Source: Galeopsis tetrahit
Taxonomy: Eukaryota; Streptophyta; Magnoliopsida; Lamiales; Lamiaceae
NCBI GenBank assembly: GCA_963675135.1
Contig: OY776131.1
Span: forward strand, 36,169,381-36,233,380
Direction of reading: 5' to 3'
DNA length: 64,000 bases
The position numbers were made by a program, and so were the translations under genes. How positions within the stretch are numbered: the first letter of the stretch is position 1; the number at the start of each line of letters is the position of its first letter. The notes beneath the pieces are model-generated. The model worked only from the letters and a program-made list of their open reading frames with translations, ran no database searches and was not told where the DNA came from. Below are positions 13,665 through 25,122 of the stretch, one piece after another.

Positions 13665-15781
13665 TCATTTATCCAGATCACCATAGAGATCCTGGATATC
13701 TTGTGCATCTCCCTCAGTCATTTCAGTGTCCACAGCAGGTTCATCAGCTCGGCCAGAAACTGAATCCGGTTGTTTATCTACAGTAGGAGCAACAATGTCA
13801 ACAATGTTAGTGGACTGATTGTGTGAACTGTCAGCTACTCCCCCTGTTGAAGTGGAAAGAAGATCCATCCAAAATTTCTTTTGGACTAGAAGATCCTCCA
13901 CAGAATGCTGCAAGTTAAGAATAGAACCCTGCAAAATATCAATCTGCCTCATAATATAGTGTGAAGACAAATAGATTGAGGAGGCAGCTCCTTCTGGAGG
14001 CAGTGTGGTATTGTGGAAGGGATCATTTGCAGGAACACTACTGGGGCCTGCTTCATCATCATTCATTTTCAAAGGAAGATTAACCACCCTTTCACCTTGG
14101 ATGAGGAACTGATTTGAGATGCTAAAACTTGGGACATATGTGCTTATGACCTCATCTTCAAATCTCTCAAAATCTTTGTCCAACATGTATGTGTACACAA
14201 GGCATGGGTAGGGTAGGATACCTCTCCCAGTCATGTCAGATTTAAAGGTCATCATGTTGGTGAAAATAACCTGTCCTAGGTTAAATCTTTTCAAGTGCCC
14301 AATCTTGTACATCAGGACAGCTTGTTCTAAGGTGAGTGTGGTGTTGTTTGTAGTAGGCAGCCAATTAAAACACACCAACTTATGTAAAACAGAATATAGA
14401 CTTGTGAGTTTAGAGGCCAAATTCTTCTTCTCCATTTAGTGATTACTCCCCCAGTCAAGATGCTTATCATCACATCATGATCAGTAACAACAGGATCCTC
14501 CATAATCTTAGTTTTAAGTAAAATATTGATCCTTCTAGGGGTAATCATGTGTCTATTTCCTCTAAACCAAAAAGTACCATATCTTGCATAGTTGGGATCA
14601 CCAGCAAATTGAGGGATGTTTGCATAAAATTCATATACCCAATCAACAATATAGGGACAAGCAAATTGCAAGGCATGCAGTAAAGATCTTTCTTTAAACC
14701 AATCAAGCAGATTCATATCCTCAAAATTAGAAGTTTTAATCAATCTTTCACTTATAATCTGCCTAGTTCTTATGGTTCTATACTGTATGCTTGACTTATC
14801 ATTGTAATCTTCATCAGAATCACTATTCCTATCATCAGAAGAGAAAAATACCTCATGTTCATCCTCATCTGACGAATTTGATGACTGATCGGGTTCTGAT
14901 TGATCTGGTGTTGCCATCGGGGAGGCAACACTTTCGGGCTCTCGAAGCCTTTTCGATCGTCGAACTGGTGGAGTTGGTTCACTTTCCTCCTCCATTTCCT
15001 CAGCAACTTCGTCCACATCCTCTTCATTAACAACCACTTCTTCTTCCATTGAAGGAGCAGGTTGTTCAGCCTCTATTTCTGGTTCTGGTTCAGAATCAGA
15101 TACAGCAATTGGCTCAGAGGCATTCCCATCCGTTCTGAGCTTTTTCCCCTTTCTAGAGTAATCAACAATTTTGCCTAGATTCCTTTGGGACTTTCTCTTA
15201 CCACCAGGCCATTTTCGTGCAGGTGGAACAACAGTAGCTTTCTTTTTGCCCTTTTTGTTCCGATGAATTCTTTCGAACTTTGCGGCCAGGACTTCTTCAT
15301 CCGAGGACTCCATCTGAGTTTGCATGTCCACATCCCCTTTGAACATAGCATTATCCAGCGTTTCTCCCTCAAGCACTAAAACAGGGTGATTTGTTTTCAG
15401 GTTTAGGGTTTCAAAAGCTTCTTTCAAAGTGTTGAACGGGGTGCCCAGAGGGAAGTGTAAGGTGACTGGGGTATTTTCTGGTACGGGAGCTTCAGATGAG
15501 GGCTCATCTGGTGGGTTGGAGGTTGGAATTTCTGCATCGGCATTTGCGTTCGCGATTTCAGTGCGAATATCGTATGGATTGTAAGGTACGATATCAAGAG
15601 GGGTTGTTTGAGTGGGTTCTTCTTCAGAAGCGAAGGGAACCACTATGGTTCCGACGGTGAACGACGGTGAGTTTGGTGAGTTTGATGAAGCCATATCAGC
15701 AAGGAGATTGAGAGGGTCTGTAGAAATTTTGTTGCTTGAATTTGGGTTTGAGTGTGCAGCAGTGATCGAATGAGTGGACAT
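13665..15781 (-). pseudogene. Extra ORF of copia element: acidic/basic region plus plant-transposon-type domain
   Basis: Lies between pol and the 3' LTR on the coding strand. The first frame (15781 to about 14440) starts MSTHSITAAHSNPNSS, then a Pro/Glu/Ser-rich acidic region with basic clusters resembling nuclear localisation signals (GKKKATV, RRSKRLRE) and a folded part with FYANIPQF. The second frame (from about 14440 to 13665) continues with NWLPTTNNTTLTLEQAVLMY and a Ser/Thr/Glu-rich tail. The order matches what I recall of the 'putative plant transposon protein' domain (Transposase_32 type) split by a frameshift. SIRE elements often carry an ORF here, sometimes called env-like. I see no signal peptide or membrane segment, so an envelope role is not supported. 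Function unknown. Confidence 0.65.
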
Positions 15782-16374
15782 ATTGGAACCTGTTCACACA
15801 AAACAAGACAGCAAAAATTAATTTTGAGACCTTTCGAATTCTATATACATAATGTAAGTTAGAATTCAAACAGTGTGAGTCTAAGGGAACTGGATATACT
15901 TGAGTGCTACAAATATAATTAATATCTGTAATTACCAGGCTTAATTGTGTTAACAAGGCTTTTCAAGTATTTTCCAACACTGTAATGGAGATTCATCTTA
16001 TATGGAGAGTTGAGATGAAGAAGTTACACGATTTTTGGAAGTGAGGGGAAGTGAAGTAGTGGAAGTAACTTCCCCACTAATTGATCGTGGATAAAAAGGG
16101 AGAATAAAAATTCTGGAAAAACAAAAATAAATGCGAAATATAATAACTGAAATAATAAAAAAACAAGGCAAGATTAAGTCAAATTAAATATTTCAGAGAA
16201 TAATATTTAATAATTATAAAAAATAACTAATTCCATGAAACTTGGGATAAGAATCTGAATTAACGAGTGTTTTGACTATTGTTGGCATTCTATACACCTC
16301 AACACAGTTTTTTCATGATTTTTCATCATATGTGTTGCTCTAGTTTCTTTTTCTTTTTATCACACTTCACATTG

Positions 16375-16535
16375 ATCCATCTTTTGAAAAGAGTGCATCG
16401 TAGTAGCGAACTCCGTGCCCCATAGTTACTCAATGGATTTGTGAATATATTGATGCAGTTTATATCACTTTTTGAAAAGAGATCATCGTAGTAGCGAGCT
16501 CCGTGTCCCATAGTTACTCAGTGATTTATAAAGCA
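16375..16535. repeat. Direct repeat in the copia spacer between pol and extra ORF
   Basis: Two copies about 94 bases apart share TTTTGAAAAGAG, CATCGTAGTAGCGA, CTCCGTG and CCCATAGTTACTCA. Non-coding. The rest of 15957-16742 holds nothing I recognise. Confidence 0.7.
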
Positions 16536-16742
16536 TCTAATATGTGATTTTTCTTTTGTAGCATTTGAGAGGTGTATAGGCTTTTTAGTAGTTTTCACAA
16601 GTCATTCAGAATTCAAATATCAATCACAAGGAATTTCATTAATTCAATAATACGAAAATTAAAGCAGGGAAACACATAAGTGACTTATCTTAGTGTTGTC
16701 TCAAATGCTGCCGCATTTGATACAACACCCTTGATCATATTT

Positions 16743-17520
16743 TCAGATATTACATAAGCCAAGAGATTTTCGTAGAGAAGAAAACCTCTTATCATCAAGA
16801 GCTTTAGTGAATATATCAGCTAATTGTTTTTCAGTAGAGATGTATTCCATCTTAACAACTTCCTTTTCAACAAGATCTCTTATAAAGTGATGTCTAATAC
16901 TTATATGCTTTGTTAATGAGTGTTGCACTGGATTTTTTGAGATATTTATAGCACTAGTATTATCACAGTACACAGTTAGAACATCACTAGGTAAGCCATA
17001 ATCATGAAACATTTTTTGCAACCAAAGTAATTGAGTACAACAACTCTCTGCTGCAATGTATTCTGATTCAGCTGTTGATTTAGATACACAGTTCTGTTTT
17101 CTACTGTGCCAAGAGATTAAGTTGTTCCCCATATAGAAGCAGCCACCACTTGTGCTTTTCCTATCATCACAGTCTCCTGCCCAATCTGCATCACTGTAAC
17201 CTATTAAGGTGCAGTTTGTGTCTTTGCTGTACCAAATACCTAAATCACATGTACCTGCAACATACTTAATGATTCTTTTAACAGCATTCATATGTGATTC
17301 TTTGGGATTAGCTTGGTATCTAGCACATAAGCAAACACTGAACATAATATCAGGTCTGCTGGAACTCAAATATAACAGACTGCCAATCATAGACCTGTAC
17401 AGTGTTGAGTCAACACTTTGGCCAACACTGTCCTTACTCAGTTTCTGAGTAGATCCCATAGGTGTTTTCATATGTTTAGCACTCTCTAAACCAAACCTTT
17501 TTACTAGACTCTTAGATACT
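16743..17520 (-). pseudogene. Copia pol C-terminus: RT connection and RNase H
   Basis: Continues pol in another frame after the break near 17520. Holds copia RNase H landmarks: YSDADWAGD, KSTAESEYIAAESC, VYCDNTSAINISKNP and QLADIFTKALD. The apparent start codon at 17471 is internal to pol, not a real start. Ends at 16743, a normal copia pol end. Confidence 0.9.
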
Positions 17521-20500
17521 TACTTTGTGAGATAAAAATCCCATCTTTTTGCTGTTTGATTTGCAGTCCTAGAAAGTAATTTAAATCACCAACCATGGAC
17601 ATTTCAAAGGTAGATGTCATCTCATTCACAAAGTGTTTAAGCATATTGTCACAAGTAGAACCAAATACTATATCATCAACATAGATTTGAGCAATCATAA
17701 TATCATTTTTATCATATTTGATGAATAGTGTTCTATCAGCTTCTCCTCTTACAAAACCAAACTTAATTAGGAAATCTGTCAACCTTTCATACCATGCTCT
17801 AGGTGCTTGTTTCAAGCCATATAGAGCCTTTTTCAATTTATAGACATGATCAGGAAAGTCAGGGTTTTCAAAGCCTTTAGGTTGTTCGACATAAGCTTCT
17901 TCATTTAGAATACCATTTAAAAAAGTAGCTTTTACATCCATTTGGTGCAGTTTTATATCAATATAGCATGCAATGGCAAGTAAGAGCCTAATGGATTCTA
18001 TTCTAGCAACAGGAGCAAATGTTTCATCAAAGTCTATGCCTTCTACCTGAGTATATCCTTGAGCAACCAACCTAGCTTTGTTTCTAATAATATTTCCCAT
18101 TTCATCAGTCTTGTTTTTGAAAATCCATTTAGTTCCTATAACATTAATATGTTCTGGTCTAGGAACTAATGTCCACACATCATTCCTAACAAATTGATTA
18201 AGTTCTTCATGCATAGCTTCTATCCAATTCTCATCATCTAGTGCTTCTTTAACAGATTTGGGTTCAATCTCAGAGTGATAGCATTCATGATTTACCTTAC
18301 TACACATGCATGACATACATATTGATCTTACCACATCCTTTGAATTCATCCCCATTTTTCTTCTGGTTTGAACACCTGTAGACCGTTCACCAATAATTTG
18401 GTCTTGTGGATGATATTTCTGAATCCTTATGGATGGAGTTTTCTGGAGATTATACAGATTTTCAGGATCTGTATTATCAGATGTTTCCTCTGGTATGTCA
18501 TCATTTTTCTCAACATTCTGAACCTGTTCAACATTTTCAGTAATGATTGGTACATTAATCAAGTCTGAAATGTCTTCATCTTCAATGCTTTTACCTGTAA
18601 TGCTTGTATCATCATCAAAAACAACATTTACAGATTCTTGTACAGTATCAGTCCTAAAGTTATAAATCCTATAGGCTTTGCTGTTTCTTGAGTAACCAAG
18701 AAAGAAGCCTTTATCACTTTTTGAGTCAAACTTATGTAGCTGATCCCTGTCATTCAAGATATAGCATACACAGCCAAAAACATGGAAATATTTCAGATTT
18801 GGCTTTCTATTGTTCAGAATTTCATATGGAGTTCTAGTAGAATCTGTTCTAATATAAACTCTATTAGCAATATGACAAGCAGTATTAAGAGCTTCAGCCC
18901 AAAATCTTTTAGATAAGTTCTTAGAACATAGCATGACTCTAGCCATTTCTTGAAGTGTTCTATTCTTTCTTTCTGCTATGCCATTTTGTTGAGGAGTTTT
19001 GGGAGAAGAAAACTCTTGAATTATACCTTTTGATTCACAAAACTCAGTAAAAGAACTGTTTTCAAATTCTCTTCCATGATCTGACCTAATTCTGCATACT
19101 TTAGAATTGAAAACATTCTTAAATCTTTTATACAGAATTTTGAAAATGGAAAAAGTTTCAGATTTATCTTTTAAGAATTCAATCCATGTGAATCTAGAGT
19201 AATCATCAACCACAACTAAAGAATACCTTTTACCTCCAATACTTTCTGTTTCCATAGGACACATAAGATCCATGTGCAGTAATTCGAAGCAATGTTTAGT
19301 TGAGCAATGTCCCAACATTTTGTGAGACACTTTGATCTGTTTTCCTTTTTGACAAGGTCCACATACTTTGTTATCTGAGAATTTCAGATCTGGCAAACCT
19401 GTAACAGCTTTTAATCTAACAAGTTTATCAAGTTGTCTATAGTTAGCATGTCCAAGTTTATGGTGCCACAAAATACTATCATCAATTTTAGCCTTATTAC
19501 AGATAAGTTCAGATTCAATTAGATAACAATTATCAGCAGATCTGTTTCCCATCATGATACATTTAGAGTTTTTGTCTAGCACATAACATGAGTTCTTATC
19601 AAACTTAACATGCAAATCATCATCACATAATTGACTAATACTTATAAGATTGGCCAGTAATCCATCAACATGCAAAACATTGGATAACTTGGGAAAACCA
19701 GAAACATTCAATGTCCCTTTACCAATAATTTTCCCTTTTGATCCACCACCATAGGTGACATTTCCACCATTGTAAACAGTATAATTAGTAAGATAATCAA
19801 TTTGACCTGTCATGTGTTTAGAACAGCCACTATCAAAGTACCATAATCCAGGTATACAAGCTTTTAGAGACATATGAACAACATTACAAGATGTATTTTC
19901 TTTTGAAATCCATGCAGAATTATTATGTGATCTTGAATGTTGAGTCATTTCAGGCAATACAGACTGTTTCAAATCATTTTTCTTCTTCAAACATTGAGGA
20001 CTTTTATGACCCTTTTTGAAACAGTAATGGCATATAACATCTTTTGCAATAATCTGAGTCTTAGCAGAAACACTAGGATTGTAATTCACTTTAGCTTTTA
20101 CAAAAACAGTAGGTTTCTTGTCTTCAGACTTCTTTGAATTCTTACCTTGGTAGCCAATACCTGTTCTTCTTGAGTTGTTGGTCATAAGAGAGTCTTCCAA
20201 TTTGTTCTTTCCATCAGAAAATCTTTTAAAGCTTAGAGAGGCTTCCTTCAATTTCTCTTCCAGTTTAGATATCTCCACATCTTTTCTTGTTAGAATACCT
20301 TCAAGCTTAGTAGCAGATTCTCTTAAATCAGAATTTTCAAAGTTCAGAGACTTAATGATGTGATTAAGTTTCTCAGTTTCAGAAGATATTTTGCAAACTT
20401 TCTCATTAGTTAAAGGTTTTTCATAAGAATATTTCTTAAAATCAAGAACAGACACATCTAGCCTTTCTTTGAGTTTAGAAATTTCCTTACCCTTCTTTGT

Positions 20501-21853
20501 TAAAAGACTTTCCAGTTTGAAAACAGTATTAGACAAGTCTTGAATGCCAGCATCTCTTCTGGATAAACCTGCTTTATTTGATGTACCTGCCTCATTAACA
20601 GAACTTGTAAAACAGTTAAATTTTGGTACATCATTATTCAGTGATTTCTCAAATGATAGCTCATTTTTCCTCACATCATAATAATCGTCCAGATCATCAT
20701 CAAAAGTATCATCATACAGAATTCTAGCAGAGAAAGCTTTTTCAATATCTTTTTCAGGATCATGATCAACATCAGACTCATCACTTAAAGTAGCACTGAA
20801 ATTAAGTTTCTTTTTTAGAATGGTGTTAGCACATTCATTAGCATAATGACCATATCCAGAACATGCATCACATTTAACATTCTTCCTATACTCTTGGTCA
20901 GATCTAAACCTGTTACCTCTTTCTAATTGTCTAGAAGGATTAAAATTGTTCTTCCTAATAGGCAATTGCTGAGTATTATTAATCTGAACCTTAGGTTGAA
21001 TGTTGTCCTTAAGCCTATTATCCTTGTTCTTCATAAATGTCTTAAACTGTTTAGTAATGAAAGCCATATAATCAGGATTGTTAAGGTATTCCTCAATATC
21101 ATCTTCATCAGAATCAATTTCAGTAACATAAGGAGACTTTCCAGAACCTGATGATACAGATGATGAGGCATCACCTTTGAAAACAAGCACTTTCTTTTCA
21201 TTATCAGTCTTTTCAGTAAAGTTCATCTCATAAGTTTTCAAAATACCAACTAATTCATTTTGACTTATCACATCAGTATCCTTAGCTTCTTCTATAGCAC
21301 ATATCTTAGGTTCAAAACGTTTAGGAACAGATCTAAGAATTTTATGTACTAACCTTTGATTTGAAATTGGATCACCAAGAGAATGAGATTCATTTGAAAT
21401 CTCAGTCAGCTTTTCGTTGTAAGATGAGATGGTTTCATCTTCTTTCATCCTCAGGTTTTCAAACTTAGTTCCAAGCATACGTAGTCTGGTCCTTCGTACA
21501 CTATCCGATCCTTCACAATGTTCTTGTAGTCTATCCCATGAATCCTTCGAAGAAATGCAGTTTGATATGATTTTGAACATTGAGGCATCTGTTGAGGTGA
21601 AGATTGCATTCAATGCCTTTGAATTGTAACTCGCCGTTGTGATTTCTTCAGCCGTCCAATCGAGCTCTCTCTTGATTCGAGCTTCATTGTCTTCATCCGC
21701 AGCAGTTCTTGGTTGAGTCCAACCAGCAAGAACACTCCTCCAGGCTCGTTCATCAATGGATTTGATGTACATCCTCATCTTTGGTTTCCAGAAAGCATAA
21801 TTTGTGCCATCTAGAATAGGAGGCTTTAGTGCGGGTGAAAGTGGATACTCCAT
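17504..21853 (-). pseudogene. Copia gag-pol: gag, protease, integrase, RT
   Basis: 1,449-residue ORF. N-terminal gag of the 'LDGTNYAFWKPKMRMYI' type; two zinc knuckles (CDACSGYGHYANEC near residue 330 and CHYCFKKGHKSPQC near 620); aspartic protease WYFDSGCSKHMTG near 680; GAG-pre-integrase LWHHKLGHANYRQLDKL; integrase core with MDL, RSDHGREF and AERKNRT; reverse transcriptase with QIYVDDIVFG. A long, charged spacer with coiled-coil-like segments lies between the knuckles, as in long copia gags. The frame is lost near 17520, apparently by one missing base, so RNase H is in another frame. It supplies reverse transcription and integration functions for the element. Start is the first ATG after the PBS. 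Confidence 0.9.
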
Positions 21854-21906
21854 TTCAGATTTTACACACTCTAAGCAGAATCTCTACTTAGTGTATCAAG
21901 TAGTTA

Positions 21907-21918
21907 GCTCTGATACCA
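21907..21918 (-). other. Primer binding site (tRNA-iMet type) of copia element
   Basis: The minus strand reads TGGTATCAGAGC two bases after the 5' LTR. This is the usual plant PBS complementary to the 3' end of initiator methionine tRNA (known). Confidence 0.9.
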
Positions 21919-21920
21919 AC

Positions 21921-22696
21921 TGAAAGTGTGTGTGCGTGCGAAATCAGAGATGTTGTATGTTGTGTTGGCACAACCTAGACAACACTATGCAGCGGAATTT
22001 AAATTGCACGTACTGAAAATAGAAGTATTCAAAATTTGCATAGATTATAAAATAATCTATGCTGTTCACTATATAAAAATATGTGAAAACGAGTACAACC
22101 TCTTTGAGGTGTATAATTACACTACGAAAGTGTATAATGATTTACTAAGTTCTATGAAACTATCTCCCTCATAGATCTAATCACACAACCTAGTAAATAA
22201 GACTATGTCCTAACACACTACTATTCGGGTTTATAATAATGTGAAGAACTACAAGAAGAAACAAAGTTTTTCCTAACTAGAAGCGTATATAGCGTTCAAT
22301 AGAGTAGTAATCGTTTTTAGCTTTCCTTCTTGTGTATCTTGTTTTGAGGGCAGCTTCTGTATTTATAGGCTTCATTCACGAACTGCCATCAACTCCCATG
22401 ATCGCCTCAACCTTGAGATCATGCGGTTTATAAAACTTCTCTCCACCACTCCTTGAATTTAGGGACTTGTTATACCATGGCCTAATAACGTCTCACTCCC
22501 ACGCAGTGGCATGACTTGGTGTTGCCCACGTCTTCTAACTGCTCTGGGGACATCATTAGACAACAAGCGTAAGATAAGAGTTAGTGAGAAAAGGAAGGGC
22601 AAATTCTGATGTTGTCATGAGTGTTGGGAACATTAAACACAACACTCGGCTGTCAGTGTTGGATCATTAAACATAACACTCATCTCAACATCAACA
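21921..22696 (-). repeat. 5' LTR of the copia element
   Basis: Same ends as the LTR at 12515. Differences include one extra A in an AAAACG run and about eight substitutions. The primer binding site lies 2 bases away at 21907-21918. Confidence 0.95.
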
Positions 22697-22946
22697 AAAT
22701 TCAAATGATAAAACAAGACACTTAAGAACGCAATGAAATGAACAAGTAAGAACAAACACAGAATTTTATGTGGTTTGATCCAATTGATCTACGTCCACAG
22801 AGGATAGAGGCTCTCTTTACTAAACTTGAACAAGTGTTATAGCTTACAAGTATGTATCACTAAGAAACTTACTAATTCACTCAAGTGTTCAACTCACAAA
22901 GATTAATCACACGATTCACTTAGATCAACCTACAATTATACACTAA

Positions 22947-23252
22947 GGGCATGTTTGTTTTGGGATTTTGAGGATTTTGAAATTCGGATTTTAAAATTTA
23001 GTGGATTTCAAAATCCTAATGTTTTTTATGTTTTATGTTTGTTTTGGGATTTATGTAGGGTAGGATTTAACTTTATAGTATAGAATTATAGGTTTTATAG
23101 GTATTTATATAGGGTTTATAGGTATTTATAGAGTTGACTTTTATAGTGTTATAGGGTGGGATTTTGAAATCTTGAATCAAAATCCCAAACTGTAACGGGG
23201 TGGAGTTTCGAAATCCCAAATCCGGATTTCCCATCCCAAAACAAACATGTCA
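22947..23252. mobile_element. Tourist/PIF-like MITE copy 2 inside the solo LTR
   Basis: GGGCATGTTTGTTTTGGGAT at the left, its diverged complement at the right, TAA on both sides (22944-22946, 23253-23255). Same family as 3435-3746 and 54201-54507. Confidence 0.85.
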
Positions 23253-23646
23253 TAAGGGTTGTATTTATATAGATACAATGCTCATATGAACTACCACAAA
23301 CTAATTACTAATTACCCTAACAGAAATAACCGTCTATAACTAATTCTGGAATAAACTAAATCAAAAGACTTGACTCAACTGATACGCCTATCAACTGACT
23401 TGGACTCCATCTCTGCTCATACAAATCAGTAGACAAAGACACAGTAGACTTGTCCTTAACCTATTCAGACTAGATGACCCAAGATTAGATGATTAAACCT
23501 TATCAGCTGATCTGATCCAACCAGACGACTACGACTTCTCTTATATTAGACATTAGACACAACTGACAACTTCAATATTGCATTACTTCTAACAGGTTAA
23601 GATGAAATTAATAAACTATTAATCTTCACTATCAAACAAGGCATAA

Positions 23647-24148
23647 TAGTATTAAATGGACATACGTATTGAGGTGGAGAGAGCTAGAACAGAAAAAAAT
23701 GTAGAGAAAGATAGTGGGGTGTTGATATAAATGAAAATTAGTAACATAGTCTATGACACCCTAAATGGTAAAATGGGACACTTAGCCTGGAAAGAGGGAG
23801 TACTATCGAATTAAGCAATCAAATAATAAAATTATAGAAGGGGATGTTTGGTTATGAAGGGTGGTGGAAGGGGGTTGCATGAGGATGGAGATAGAAAAAT
23901 GTGTTAATTCAGTGAAAACTAATTAATATGTTTATTGTTAAAAATGAAGAAGTACAGGTGGATGGAGTTTTATAGTAAATAAAATATGATGTTGTATTAT
24001 CTTGTTATTGTTGTTAGTTATGTGGATACTGATCGAGTGAAAGAAAAATAAGAAACAAAATGTATAGGTGAAATAAAAGTAGGAGAGAAAATAAGAGAGT
24101 GGGAAAATGTAGGAGAGAAAAAATGGTAATTTAATTGTATGAAAATAG
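23647..24148. other. Intergenic, AT-rich, with a Stowaway-like end
   Basis: No gene seen. Near 23765-23812 the text GGTAAAATGGGACACTT...AAAGAGGGAGTA resembles the right end of a decayed Stowaway MITE. The minus-strand ORF at 23938-24201 is low-complexity and not credible. Confidence 0.4.
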
Positions 24149-24776
24149 TGTTGGGATACTCGGGCCAACTGATATCCCTTATGCTTTGTATTGATAGACA
24201 AAATTTGCTTGTAATAGGATAAGTTCTATTGTATAGACAATTTCATTATATACCTTGTAATAGTTAGGTTTTGGTCATCATCAGCCGACGGGGGACCCAA
24301 CTAATGTGATGAAGAGACTCCCGTTTGCTCAAGAAGAGAAGACCAGGACCAGAATAGAAGAATCAGTCGAAAGGGAACTCAACTGATGATCAGCTATGTA
24401 TCACTATCAACAGAGGACAAAACACAACTGAGAACCAAGTCTGCATTACTAGACATACGAGGTCTATACAGTTGGGGAAACAATCAAGAAGCCTAAGTGT
24501 CAAGATCAGAAGAGGTGGTCCCAAAATCAGCTAAGTCAAAGGTCAATTGTTATCGTGCATTGAAGAGTTTAATCAGAGTTAACGTGGACCAACAGGAAAG
24601 CGACATCAAACACCTAAAAGCTGACACGACACAAGTCTCAAGAATGAAAAGGTTGTGATGCATTGATTATTACTAGGCAACGATAATAATCAGTTGTCTC
24701 AATCAAAAGGATTGTGATTCCCGAAATAGTGGAAGATTTGATTGTGTCCCACCAACGGTAACATTCAAATCTTACA

Positions 24777-24815
<39 letters not shown>

Positions 24816-24912
24816 TTCATCATCATATCTCACACATGAGTGAGGGGATGCCAAAGTCGAGCAATGTTCTTAAGTGTTCATCAATCAGAAGAGCTCAAGA
24901 AGAAATTCGATA
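24149..24912 (-). mobile_element. Truncated solo LTR related to the 29328-33220 element
   Basis: Starts TGTTGGGATA and shares, in reverse orientation, landmarks of the LTR at 29328: TAATAGGATAAGTT, TTGTATAGACAA, AAGAGAAGACCA and GAAGAGCTCAAGAAGA. Diverged, and interrupted by a (TA)n run at 24781-24812. The far end, expected to be the complement of TGTTGGTCCC, is missing. Confidence 0.65.
24781..24812. repeat. (AT)n microsatellite
   Basis: About 16 AT dinucleotides inside the truncated LTR. Confidence 0.95.
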
Positions 24913-25086
24913 CTGTTTGAATTTTTTAATGAGACTTGTTTGAATTTTTGAATGTTTAATTATTTTTTTTCAAATTTTATAATTTTAATGAGAATTTTAT
25001 TTTTTAAATATTAACGGGATTTTTTTGAAATTTAAATTATTAATTTTTTTTTTTAAATTAAAAAAATGTAAATTGGACTCAAAATT

Positions 25087-25122
<36 letters not shown>

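Larger units (their letters stand above)
12515..22696 (-). mobile_element. Ty1/copia retrotransposon, SIRE/Maximus-like, nearly full length
   Basis: A 10.2 kb element bounded by 775 and 776 bp LTRs (TG...CA), with the exact 5-bp target duplication AAATT at 12510-12514 and 22697-22701. Order on the minus strand: 5' LTR, tRNA-iMet-type PBS, gag-protease-integrase-RT-RNase H (the copia order), spacer, an extra ORF, polypurine tract, 3' LTR. The length and the extra ORF after pol suggest the SIRE/Maximus lineage (inference). Two frameshifts make this copy non-autonomous. The LTRs differ at about eight positions and one indel by my reading, so it is fairly recent. Confidence 0.92.
12482..23594. 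mobile_element. Solo LTR split by the copia element
   Basis: Starts TGTTATGAAATTG and ends ATTACTTCTAACA, giving TGTTA/TAACA termini. Flanks are GATTA (12477-12481) and GGTTA (23595-23599), a 4/5 match for a target duplication. The body is 12482-12514 plus 22702-23594, holding a Tourist-like MITE (22947-23252). After removing both insertions about 620 bases remain. No PBS, PPT or coding sequence was found, hence solo LTR. A GATCTACGTCCACAGAGG stretch near 22787 resembles the ACGTCCAC region of the LTR at 29328. Boundaries are inferred. Confidence 0.55.
12356..23643. mobile_element. PIF/Harbinger-like MITE split by nested LTR insertions
   Basis: Left part 12356-12481 begins AGTCTTGTTTGATAG; right part (about 23595-23643) ends CTATCAAACAAGGCA. 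The termini are inverted and each is flanked by TAA (12353-12355 and 23644-23646). Without the inserted DNA the element is about 170 bases. Its interior is AT-rich and non-coding. A decayed internal copy of the TIR (TTATCAAACAAATAAG) lies near 12460-12476, so the left part could alternatively be a complete element of about 120 bases. Confidence 0.6.

Noticed and set aside
14770..15379. Several short ORFs within the extra copia ORF
   Set aside because: Alternate-frame shadows of a low-complexity coding region.
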